DNA of 64,000 nt from Haemonchus contortus (lineage: Eukaryota > Nematoda > Chromadorea > Rhabditida > Trichostrongylidae), in NCBI GenBank assembly GCA_000469685.2, contig LS997563.1:22248897-22312896 (forward strand), in the 5' to 3' direction. This document shows, in pieces, positions 41,891-53,900 of the stretch. The notes below the pieces were generated by a model that worked only from the letters and a program-made list of their open reading frames with translations, ran no database searches and had not been told where the DNA came from. The position numbers and the translations under genes are program-made. The stretch's first letter is position 1, and every line of letters begins with the position of its first letter.

Positions 41891-43753
41891 GCCTCAGACA
41901 AAAAGACTCATATTGAAACTCATTCACTAAGCAACACGTTCAGAAGCCACTACGGAAGGTGTTGTCCACCTTTCGCAAGAACACAAGCCTCCGATTTCTT
42001 GATGAAAACTTCCACGGTGAGCCGCTGCTAGTTAACATCAACATTCTCCCTCTCCCTCTCAAGCACTGCTCCCAAACCATCCAGACTGCGATTAGCAGAG
42101 GAAAATCTTTCTCTTGTAGACAGCCTCAACAAAATAGTCCATTAGACTCAAGTTTGAAGAATTAGTTGACCACGTACCAGACGCTTACAAAAGGAACTCC
42201 AAGCCATGGGGCCCAGTCGTGCTGCAAAATGCAACTCCTTCCAACAAAGTGTTTTCGAGCACATGGCATCAAAAAGTCTTTCAGAGCAGAAACCTTTCAT
42301 TAAAATTTGGAGTTGATTTCGAAGTTTCTATCGACATGTACGAGTTTTCAGATGTTATCCGGCCCAAACTAACCCTGGCTTTGAGTATAGGCTTCCGGTT
42401 CCAACTCTTCGATTTCTGGAGTTCCTTTCAGCCCAAAAAAGCAGCAGCAGCTGATTCTTGCTGTGGCGAGCAACTTCGACAAAGGAGATTTTTTCGCGAT
42501 ACGATGTTCGAAAAACGGCTGAACGCTGAGAGGAGTTTCTTCACTTCTACAGCCTATCATTTTTCGCAGCTGCAGTCAACGTCTGTCTTCGAAAAAAGCG
42601 ATGTTCAGACGAATCCGAGTTTTTTGACAACCCTCTAAACAATTTTGCGCAGAATATTCGAGTCCAACGCGAATCGGTTCCAACCAACTTCGCTGTTACG
42701 ACAGATCCTTTTCTTGATAATCTTTCGGATCCGCGGAACATTGACAGCTCTTGCCCACCTTCAGAAGCGGCAGTCGATGGCCTCGTTCCTTATATTGTGC
42801 GAATTCCTAATCGACAAGGTGCGCGATGTTACCCGATGGGAACACGGTCGCATTTATCCACGGGGGTTGATCCAGGAATTATGATATATTAACAACAGTA
42901 CATGATGGTCGTGATTAATTCAAGGCGTATGTCATATAATTGGAACAGGAGTTCATAGGATAACAAGGAAGATGTGGAATGGATGGGACCATACTTTGTA
43001 GTAACCCCGTAAAGCAAAGCATCAACTAGGAAAAAGTAACGTGTTGGATCCTTAGTAAGGATCACAATGTAGCGTGGTAACCTTAGCAGACGACGCCATT
43101 AAGTTTTCATTCAACTTCTTAAAGCGTGATCTCGATCTTTCTGAATGAGCTCTTGACAACCAACGGTGATCATCACCAACCGAATGCTTTAAACGTATCG
43201 AGTGATAGAGTTTTCCGATAGATAAGGAGTAGCTAACGCATTATCAATATTCATCATGATTTTATTGGCTACCTTGCTGTTCGCACCTTCTTGTAGGAAC
43301 TCATTGTCAGTCATGAACACGAGAAGGGTAGAGGCAAAAGTAGACAGCTAACCGTGGCACTAATGGCTCCTCGTTACATACCACATTGGTTCGCTCACAA
43401 AAACATTCTAATGTTTTGAACAAGCTCACGGTACTGTGCGTTCAGCGGTATGTAACTATGGCCTGCACGTTGACAATAAACATCTGTCGAATGCGTGCGA
43501 TCCAATACAATGGGAGAAAAACTGTATGAGATCCATAACCACCGTATGACGGCCCTTATCATTGTGTTCAAATTATAAGGTCAAATATTAATTCTCTGAG
43601 TAGTCGCTCTCGACGACAGGCTTTGTCAACAGCACACTCTGTGAGAGGACTCTCCAATAGTTATTCTCTACTTCATTTTTACTTCTGAATTTAGCCAAGA
43701 CAATTGAGATGCGTTGAGTAAATCTTATAATTAGGCATCACTTCACAACTAAA
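41891..43753. other. no gene recognised
   Basis: The frame 42219-42638 (plus) is open for 139 codons but has no domain, no convincing splice sites and biased Phe/Ser content. I regard it as chance or an unknown relic. Confidence 0.3.
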
Positions 43754-43930
43754 ACGAAAATTCAGTCCGGCACTCGGCTCTTACAGTAACCCCCTGCCTT
43801 ACACCACCACCCACCCCCGTGTCCTTGCCCAAAGCCTCTTTTCGACGCGTCGTATATGTGACGGGAAAAAATTTACGTGTTAACACGTGCCGGATTACTG
43901 TAAGAGCCGAGTGCCGGACTGAATTTTCGT
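43754..43930. mobile_element. 177-bp MITE with about 36-bp inverted ends
   Basis: ACGAAAATTCAGTCCGGCAC..CTTACAGTAA at the left is inverted as TTACTGTAAG..GTGCCGGACTGAATTTTCGT at the right. The right half recurs at 10029-10121 inside repeat A copy 2. Confidence 0.85.
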
Positions 43931-44114
43931 GCCTGTTCACTTCACAAACGCACCGTAATGACTACAATGCACGACTATTACAAAGTTTAAAGGCTGATTA
44001 TACATAGAGCAGAATACAAAAATACCTTCTTTATTCGTGTTGCTTGAACTTTTTTGATGTATGGGCTGGCTGGCATAGCCCAAGACAAGAGAATGAGCTT
44101 TAATGTTGTGAATG

Positions 44115-45250
44115 ACCTTTTATAAACCTCCAACCGAGTGAATAAACAGCTTATCGTTCTTATCGCAGAGTACGCCAGTCATTGAGCGCCACTTCAACCA
44201 CGCTGCATTCACGCGAGAATTCGTTTCAAAACCCAGGCTGCCGTCAGACGCAATTTCCGATCCAAGGTACTTGAAGAATGTTGTCCGTGTGAGCTCAGTG
44301 CCATTGATCTTGATAGAGCTCGCTCGCTCGAATCAGTGGTCAAGTACTCAGTCTTTTTGACGTTTAAGTTGAGCCCGAACATAGCCAGACGATCAGACCA
44401 GGTCTGCACCTGTGACTCGAGCTCGCTTTTGTCTTCTCTGGCGAGCATCACGTCATCGGCATAAAGAAGCATCCATGGAGCCGGCTTCTGGAGGTCTTTT
44501 GTAATGGCATCCATGACGACAACAAAAAGTAGTGGAGATAACGCAGAGCATTGGTGTACTCCGACGTAGATGGGAAATTCTGCCGATGTGTTCGCTGCCG
44601 TTTCCACTCGGCTCTTCGGGCTAGTGTAAAGGATGCGCACCCACTCAATGAGCTCTTCGGGTACTCCATGCTGTCGTCAGGCATACCATATAACGTCACG
44701 TGGAACGCAGTCGAAAGCCTTCTCCAAGTCTAGGAAGGCAGGATGTGTCGGCCTTCGTTTCTCGCGATGCTTTTCTAGAAGAAGACGAGTGGCGTGTATG
44801 GCATCGATGGTGCTACAACCAGCTAAAAAACCACTCTGGTTAGAACGATATCCCGGATACGGCTGTCTACAATTCGCTCGAAGATTTTCATGCTGTGCGA
44901 GAGCAAGCAAATTGGACGGTAGCAGGTGCGGTCCCCCGGACTGCCCTTCTTCCAGATAGGAATCGTCGTGCTCTGTTGCGAGCTCTCAGGCACCTTCTTC
45001 TCTGCAACGACTTGATTGAAAAATTCCGCCAACCATGCTGCAGGATTCCAGCCATTCGAGTTCTACAAGTCCATTGCTAAGTCGTCAGGACCAGTTGCTT
45101 TGCCTGATTTCGTCTTCTTCAAAGCCGTAATGGTCTCATTCACGGTAATCTTATGAACGGGACCGTGTACTGGTGGAGCGCAGGGGATGGCGGCATGAGC
45201 GAATTCGACTGTTGAGATGTTTGCGAAGTACTCTCGACCTAGAGCATTCA
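44115..45250 (-). pseudogene. RTE-type LINE reverse transcriptase remnant
   Basis: On the minus strand the pieces come in RT order: ITALKKTKSGKATGPDDLAMDL (about 45150), FFNQVVAEKKVPESSQQSTTIPIWKKG and SHSMKIFERIVDSRIRD (45032-44840), IHATRLLLEKHREKRRPTHPAFLDLEKAFDCVPRDVIWYA (44794-44680), then VGVHQCSALSPLLFVV and WMLLYADDVMLA with the catalytic YADD (44560-44440). Several frameshifts separate the blocks, and the endonuclease is absent. It is a 5'-truncated LINE. Confidence 0.85.
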
Positions 45251-45254
45251 AACT

Positions 45255-45690
45255 TAGTGGGAGTACGGGGGGGCAGGATGGGATTTTTGTGGTGGGTGGC
45301 AGGACCAGACTTCGCCCACAGGGGGCGGGGCTCCTGCAAAAGAAATGTTCGAGCGGAAAATCAAAGCTGTCTCCATGTACCTAGAGCGTATAAATTTGGC
45401 AGGATTACTGGAGGCACATGTGAATATGATGGGTGGCAGGGCCAAACTTCGCCCTCAAGCGCGGGGCGTGCGCGATAGAATTTATGAGCCGCAACTTCAT
45501 AACTCGTGTCCCCGTGGGCCGAGAGCTTTCAAACTTGGTAGGAACACGGGGGGCAGGATGTGAACACTTATGGTGGGTGGCAGGACCGGCCTCCTTCACA
45601 GGGGCGGGGTGTGCGCGATTGAAATTTTGGACCGCCAATTCATAACTCCTGTTCACGTGGACCTAGAGCATTCAAATTTGGTAGGATTAC
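45255..45690 (+). repeat. diverged tandem repeats C, about 135-bp units
   Basis: About three units contain GGTGGGTGGCAGGACC, a GGGCGGGG block, AATTCATAACTC and TTCAAAYTTGGTAGGA in fixed order. Inverted relatives lie at 52060-52460. Long frames on both strands here are by-products of the repeat. Confidence 0.7.
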
Positions 45691-48600
45691 ATTTTTCGTA
45701 TTAACAGTGAGACCTAGGCATTTCAATAAACGATGGAGGATATGAGGGGATCGTAGGTACTCGGTGACAGGAACTGATGATAAGTGATATGAGAAGATAA
45801 GGGGCCTAAGAGAGCAAGAGGCACCTACCGATCAAAATCCTAACGCATTCGGTATTTACGGTGTAGCTTCAACCGCTCAGTACGTTTCATTCAATAAGAC
45901 GGGATGGTAAATTAGATTGACAAAAGTGGAAAGCGCAGTGATAGGGACCCATCATCGGCACTTCGATAAGCAATTTTGTTCTTTTCTTGCTATCACATTA
46001 CGACCGCTACCCGACAAGGTTTGTGACTCAATGAAGGATCCTCTTTGTTCGACATCATTTACCACGAAACTCAACCGACCGCCAGTTATCTGGAATTCTG
46101 AACTAATCATATCTCTGTTAAGGAAAAGTTCCACTTATAACATCTAATAATGGTGTTATCGTCACAGGAAACATTTGTAAAAATCGCCCAAGAGTTTGAT
46201 TATATTACAGTTGAATCTTTATTGGGTACTCATTTCTAAGAAAAAGAGCAAGAGATCGAAACTTCCAATAAAAGGCGTTACACAGACTTACACTGATTAC
46301 CATTCGCACTGCTCTGTTAGCCCTGTGTCAAACTTCTGTACAGGAAAATATTATTTGTTTCAAAAGAGTGAAGAGTTAGCCGATTACTACAACTTTCACG
46401 AGCCTGCTGGTACTATACATGAAGTAGATAGTGAAAAGATTGGTTTTAGGAGATGTGATCATTTGAGCACTCATTCAGCCAAAGTTGTGGAGTTTCGATC
46501 TAATCGAGTTTTATGCACTTAAAAGCTCATTGCCCTACATGCCCTCGAAACATCGGGAAGGAAGTTCCCTAATGAAGGGGACTTATTACTGCTGATTTGC
46601 CATTAGCACCGTGAGTACTCGGTAATCAGGTGAAGCCTTTTTCCCTTCATTAAAACATTAGTGAGGGCTACAACAAAAGATGGTTCGTAACAGATTAACC
46701 TGCTATCAAATTGTTCACGGTCGAGCACCTATTGGTAATAGTATTGTACATATTTATTGCTGGGTTGGATATCCAAAGTTGCTAACTACATATCGAACTG
46801 CTGGGAAACCCTACTCCTGCATCTTATTGGCACAAGCTTTTAAGATGAGCATGTTGTAAAAAGAGAATAGCGTGCAGTGGTAGAAATGTGATAACTAATC
46901 CCCCGCAGAATCATAGTGGAAGAACGAAAGAACGCGCGAAAAAGTGTTTAAATACACGGTTCACGATAAAAAGATTACTGAGTTCTTCCTTCAGGAATAC
47001 TCAGCGCCCCCCATGGGTGGTAGAAGGGACCCTCTCGCTTCCACAATCTCGGCGCTTAGGGCATAGTGGAAGCCCCGTTGTTGCCGTAAATCGCTTTCCC
47101 GCCCTTCGTGTCGCCTTAGACGAGTGTCGAGACAATACAGATTGCTATTATTCGTTCTAGGACCCACGCACAATCAGCTTATCGCCGAGTGGTGAGGCGA
47201 TGTTTTTCTCCCATTCTTTTTTCCTCTGCTTTTCTTTTTGCTGCCGTGATCCCTTATTTAATTTCCTACTCCAAGAGGCTGAAAAAGGTGAGCTACTTTT
47301 GCTGTCGCTAGGGTTTTTAACACTTTGACAACCGTGCAGCCCATATGTGGGCTGCACCTTGTCGGCCACGAGGGACCTTGCAGCCCACATATGGGCTACA
47401 CCATGTAATTCAATTTTTTTGTTTGGTTTTTTGTTTATATCTTCTCTCTCAAAATGTAAATGATAGACACAAACTTGATGAATCAACAAACGGAGTGGTT
47501 TAAAAATAAAACCTCTACAAACAAATTTATAAGAAAAATAGTGATTATATGTATATTGGTTCTTCTTCAAGTGAATTGTCATTGAATGCTGAAACATTTT
47601 GAAACTCGTATAACTCCTATCAATTACACAGCCTATGAAACCTATTGAAGTACTCTACACAGAAAAATGATTTGCACTTGCTGCACCGCGTATTCACCCT
47701 TCTCGTATGAGGAGTGCACCAGCTCGCCCCTCTTCTGAAGACCTGAGTGAGTGAAGTAGTAGCCCGACTAATCGATCTCCTGACATAGTCCCACAGCAGG
47801 AGTGAGTATTTTCGAAAAACCCGCCAAAGTAGCCCGCTTCTCCAGAAACATGCCACGAGAGCCCGTGAAGCCCACATATGGACTGCAGTTGCTGCGTTCA
47901 AGCGAGCGCCGCGGTCCCTCGCGGCCTCAGTTGCCGAAACCTGCGCGGGCTCCAACGTGTTAAGTTTATTTATGCTTATAAGTGAATGAATTTTGGCTTA
48001 CCATTGTCTGTTATTCGCACCAGGACCCACACGCGCGCAGTGAAACACACTGTTCAGCTAGTCCGGACGCCCCACTCTTCTTCATTTTTCTAACTTCATT
48101 CTCATCCAGCCCCCTTTTTAACGATTTTTCGAAGCCTTTTATCACTTTGGAAACACCGATGCACGCAGTTTCTTCACATCAGTCGCACTAGTTTCGATCT
48201 TGTCTTCCATTTTTCATCATAATCTGGATTACCCAAATTTATCGTGAACTGTGCCTTTAAGAGAGAGTCTTCTGATTTTACTCAGCTGAATACCCTGTTC
48301 CCCGTTACTCGGCGTAGGGCTCGTAACTCACAGCATGTTGCTTTACAAAGATTCGTCGATCCTTTGTAACTTTTAAGAGGTGCACCATTCATTTGATGAT
48401 TTCAGCTCCGCAGTCTTGCAGTTCGCTTGTTGCCCAAATGCGAGTCTTGTTTGATCATTGCGAATCACGGTCCCTAGAGTACTTACCTCAACAATAGTGA
48501 TAAATGCTGCCTGCTCGTTTTTCTTTCCTGCCGATCTGATTACTTTCTCAGGTTTCCTATTCACTGACCTATGTATAGGTGGTCTTGTGGTCTGTGTGTT

Positions 48601-50989
48601 TCAGAGCAATCTAGCAATTAAAAAACATTTCTGATCACTATTCCTCTTACTTGCCTAGGCATTTTGGGGTTTTGAAATTAATTTCCTATGTTTGAAAATC
48701 TTTCACCGGATGATCATATTTGGGAGCGGTAGGTCTTGAAAGCACTCGGCACCACGCAAAATGCTAGTAACAAACAACGGTTTTCGAACAGTGCGAACCC
48801 AAATTTGAGCTTTTCAAAGCCTGTGCTTCCCAGTCTTTCTGATCGAATTTGCTTTTTCTAAGGTTACGATAGTGTAAGAGACTGAAAGCTTGATGAGTAT
48901 AAAGACAAGTACGGGGTTAGCCCGGTATCGAAGATTTGCTTCTATTTTAGCAAACTGGTAAATCTTTCTCACCGCCAGCTGCGGCTAAAAAGCAGCAGCA
49001 AAAGCATTATTCATGCTGTCTAAATCCAGATTACCCTGGGAGTATGCCCGGTTACAGGGAGCGTCTGAATCTTTTTAAAATCAAAGCGCTTCTCTATCGA
49101 CGCATTTTCAAGGATGTGGTGCTCTGTCAAGCTTCTAATGGTGAGCTGAAGCTGAAGCCAGGTACTCATTGGATTTTTGAGCATTGTTGAGGGTGCGCTT
49201 ACAAGCTCTCTCTGAAATGTCCTGAACTTATGAATAAAAAAGGGTACTGTGAAGCTTCTAACTCTCTTCTTTCTCGTGGGGCAAAATGGCCTCAAATGTT
49301 ACCAGCTGAAATTCTCCCTGAGTAAAATAGCAACATTCTCAAAAATAGGTTGAAAAAAATCGAACTGCTATCACGTCTTCAAATGCAAGATTTTCGAAGA
49401 CACTATTCAGACACGTGGGAATTATCCACTCAGCAATTTGCCTGCAGCTTCTTCCCGCTGATGCTTTTTGCAACGGTCTTCGAACTTGGTTGACTCGTGT
49501 CGAAATGAAGGGCCCGCCGCTGGACTTCCGATTCGTTTATTTCGCATCATAAGCCTTTTTTGTTTGCTTTTTTTGTTGGAAGCTATTGTATTTATACCTG
49601 ATTCATTTCATTAGATAGTAAGTCTCCAGCGAGGAGGATTATTAGGATCAGTGTTGAGTACTTGTAACAGAGGGTATTTTCCCATTCTACAACCGGATGA
49701 CTCTTGTAAGGCTGTGATGATCGTAATGGTGGTTGGGAGGCTGAACTGTAAGGGCTAGGGAATTAATAACATCCAAAAATTCTTTGTCCGATCCCACAGG
49801 TATGCTAGTGTTTGAATTGGAGTGATGTTATCTCTAGCGTCACCCTACTGAGATGAAATGTGGATGCTTTTCAATCATCATACAGATCTTGGTACCCCTT
49901 AGTATCTGACCTTCCTACTTTTACTTCCGTTCATTTTTTTTTCTGCACACCTTATTGAAAATGCGCAGAGTCAATATAACTGATCAAAAAATGACATGGA
50001 AATTGCGTTTTTCCGATTGCGCCCTCAGAAGCACCACTTTAATGAACCCAATTTACTCAATAATCAATCAGAATATATGTAGCTTAAGAAGTTATCCGAT
50101 AAACGCTATTCTGAGCCGGTATGGCAATCGTTTTTTTTTTTTTTTGACTTGCGCAAGAATCTGAAGTCTAAAAAATTATCTTTATTTTCGGAATATCATT
50201 TATCCATCATTATTCCATGATGAGTTGGGAAGTAACCGAAAGCAAGTATACTGAGGAAAACGTTCATTTTTGTATATAAAAGTAGGGCCCAAGCGATAAA
50301 TCTGTCAGATGAGCAAGTCAACAGTCACGATAGCTGGAGTGAATCAGACCGCCGCTGGGGTTGATACACTTCCTTCTAGCGGTGAATGTGGAAAAATAGA
50401 AGTTGATACCATAGACTTTGCAATAATGGTCTCTGTTCTTGGGCATGCTTACTAGAGTGATATAACTGTGAATAAAGAAGGTGAATTAGTTAAGGCATTG
50501 ATGTAGACAAGGCTACCGATGAACGACGATTTTGGTCAAATAGGGCATTCAAGAACTGTACAGAGGAACCTGTTCTGCTGAGCTGAAAGACGCGCCCTGT
50601 TGACATTTACTGTTTTGAAAAGGAAATAATCCTATAGATATTTTTTCAGATGTTCTAATTCATCATTATTTACACTGAAATTGACCCTAACGCTTCTTCT
50701 AGCTGCCGTTTCTGGCAGGTGCAAACGTATTCTCCGTGATTATTGCCACAATGCGCTCTTCACTCCGAAAATGCAAACGGTAGTGCCAGAACCACTGTTC
50801 TCCTAGAATCTGAGAGCTCAATTGACTTACGCAGAATGTATGAGACCTCCCACTGGATGAAGGACGATTGCAAAAAGAAGAGTTGTACAACGATAGGATC
50901 ATGTGGCTTTTCAGAACTGGTTTCGACCGTAAAAACAAAGAGGGCGTTGAGGATTGAATAGAAGGGTCTGGTCCCATCAACAAGGTACA
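45691..50989. other. no gene recognised
   Basis: Palindromic GCAGCCCATATGTGGGCTGC units sit at 47336-47405, with a related GCCCACATATGGAC near 47870. A run of T lies near 50133. CACGATAAA-type short repeats recur near 46965 and, inverted, at 48240. No domain or exon chain was found. Confidence 0.35.
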
Positions 50990-53900
50990 TCACCCAACAT
51001 GCTTTGATGCGCTTTCGACGTTGAACTCTGATGATCTGTACCGAATGTGAGCGATTACTGCAGCAAGCAACAATACTGCAAGCAATCCAGTCGACGCCAT
51101 GAAGATTAGTGTTATGGCTGAAACGAACGATATTGGTCAATGCGAAGTTCTTTCCATTTGTGCACAAACATAAAGGACAAGAACTGGAGGTGGCTAGGCC
51201 TATTCTAACCTATAAAACAGATTATTTTGTCCTCCGAAAGGTATAATACCAATTGTAGGCCTCATAGCGATGGAGAGGTTGGATGGCCCGAGAGGGTGGA
51301 CTCGACTCCGAGTCTTGCCACGTATAATCTGAGGAGGTCGTTACGGCTTGGCACCCTCTCGGGCCATCCAACCTGGTGGGTATGTCGAAATTTTCAACAA
51401 ATCCTTATCTTCGTGAATATCAAATTTAACGAAGTTTTATACTCACGTTGAAGCCCACTAGGAAAATCGCTTTCATCATCACCATCCTGAAAGAGAAACT
51501 CTTGCATCAGGAAGTCCATCAATTTTGAGTACTCACCTCACAGAGACTTTGTGGCGTATCAATTCCGTAATTTTCCGAAGCTCTAGTTATAACGTCAGTG
51601 CATCCATCCAATCCTCGACAATTCATTTTACTCGTTATTAAGTCTATGAACTCATGGCTAGAGCTTCCGCGACGATAGGAGACCTTAATATAATAAAGAC
51701 CAAGTGTGGATGGCCAAAATGTGCAAATTTGAGATATATGTACATATATGCACCACTGGGATCGCCCAGCTGATGCCGGATTTTCTTCCTTCTTTGTGTT
51801 AATGTCAATCCGCCGCCTCCACTCTTCCAAGTTTAAAATCTCCGGTCCAAGGGTATAGGAGCTACTAATTTTCAGCAAAACCCACACACCGACGCACTTC
51901 TTGCCTTGGGTTCATTCCCTCCTACTCCAACTTGACTGAGTGTTTTCATTCAAAGTATGGTTATTTCATCACGCCTCATACATCCCCCTATGCTTTCGCG
52001 GGCTCGATCCAGTTAAGCTAATTTTGCTATCTACCGCCGGTGCCTTAAACCTGCCGCCTGCACTCCTTTCGGACACCCCTGATCGGAATGAGCAATTTTT
52101 GCGCTACGTCCTGCTTCCTGTGTGCATAGTCAGGTCATGCCACCTCCCATCATGATCCCCATACTGCCGTCTTTATTCCTAGCAAATTTGAACACCTCAG
52201 GTCCAATCAGCCAATTTTCACTCGCGCCCCCCTCGGAGTCGAGTCCTACCATTAGTGTTCCCATCCTACCGATCCTGCTGTCTGTACAGCTAATAAATTT
52301 GAACGCTCTAGTAGCGTGGGAACAATAGTTAGGAATATTCGTTCAAACCCCGCCCACAGTGGGCAGAGTCTGGTCTAGCCACCCGCCATAAGTGTTCCCA
52401 TCCTGTACTCCTACCAAATTTGAACGGTTTCGGTTCACAGGGATAGGAGTTATGATTTCCGGCTAGACACACACACATACACACACAAACATACCAACAA
52501 ACACACTTAGCCGATTACATATGTAGGATGTCAGTGAACTCACGCAGCCCATACCAATAGGTATAATGCAGCACTACTCATAATGTTTGCATAACTGTAC
52601 TATACACATCTAGATACATCGCCTACAATGCAGAAATCGAGCAACTTTTGGTGAGACTTGCCATTTTCTCGGACTCGACGTCCTTCAGTACTCTCAGTGA
52701 TCAATTCTATTGCTATTTTATGTAGGGGTCCACGTCTCTGCGAGTGGGCCAGCTCTTCTCATTCTATAAGCAATGAAGTTCCTAGCCCTATGTGGATAGT
52801 AGCGAGGAACAGTATTATATGAAGCTTTGCTCCATCGACGTGGGAACCTGGCTTGACTGCAAATACACCGTAAAAGCTTTCTCAAAGTTATGATGTGAAG
52901 GGCAAGAATAGTGCAGCATTCTATACTGAATGGTTAGTTGCGTTAGATCAAATATGCTTCGAAAACAGATATTTGGCGACTGTCAATCTTGAAGCTTCAA
53001 AGACTTGAATAGTGTAGATGTGAGCCCACCTTGACGTAGTGATCCGATTTATTCCTCCATACTTCCAGTGTGATGGCTGCTGTGAAGTCCGGTCTTCCTT
53101 GAGGAGCAAGCGCTTCTTTCAGTATTCCCAATGAATCCAACAAAGCAGATATCGTGGCATCGTGCTGCAAATACGTTCAGAAATCACAACCTAATTGCGC
53201 AATTCAAAGAAGACTGATCATATGAACGTTCCATAGCACATCAGCCCTTTTGACCAGTACGTGGACGAAGCTGCAGCGCAATCTCCCTCTCTCGGTATTT
53301 TTTCAATCAGTTGTGACATGATATCAGAAGCAAAGTTCGCTTCCCTTGTGTGAAGCTACGTCGTCCGAATTGAAAGACAGCTCTTGCAAAACAGAAACTG
53401 AAGATTTCTGATTTCTCGCTTTTCTTCGAGGCCTAGCATTTATTTAATGATAAGAGAAACAAAATAAAGTGTGCCGTGACATTACTTACCATTACTTTGA
53501 TTCTCTAGCGATAAGCAGCAAAGACAAATCGTAAGATTCCAGAAGAATTTTGTTACCGTAGAGAATGCGAAGAACTTGACTCCTCCGAGGGTTTGCTCCA
53601 CGGCCTTTCTTTGGTTTCTCAAGATAGTATATAGTAGCTTGCCAGATCGCGTCAAAATCCACTTGCGATTATGAAATGTAGCAGTTCCCGATAGGAACTC
53701 AATAGTCTGGAAGGATTATTTCATTACTATGCTGAAGTTTAAAGTGAACCAGGACTCTTGGCAGCAAAAACCGTCGACAAAGGCTATAAAAAGTCAGTCG
53801 TTTGCACGCATAATAGTACATCTACCCTTGACTCTAGGGAAGCGTAGCACGTTTAAGGGTCTAGGTTGGGCTCAGAGCATAAGAATTCGAAGGCAAAGTT

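Noticed and set aside
42219..42638. 139-codon ORF
   Set aside because: No recognisable domain, signal, splice context or homologous copy in the window.
45173..45656. Overlapping open frames on both strands rich in Arg/Gly
   Set aside because: They come from the GC-rich tandem repeat C and have no domain.
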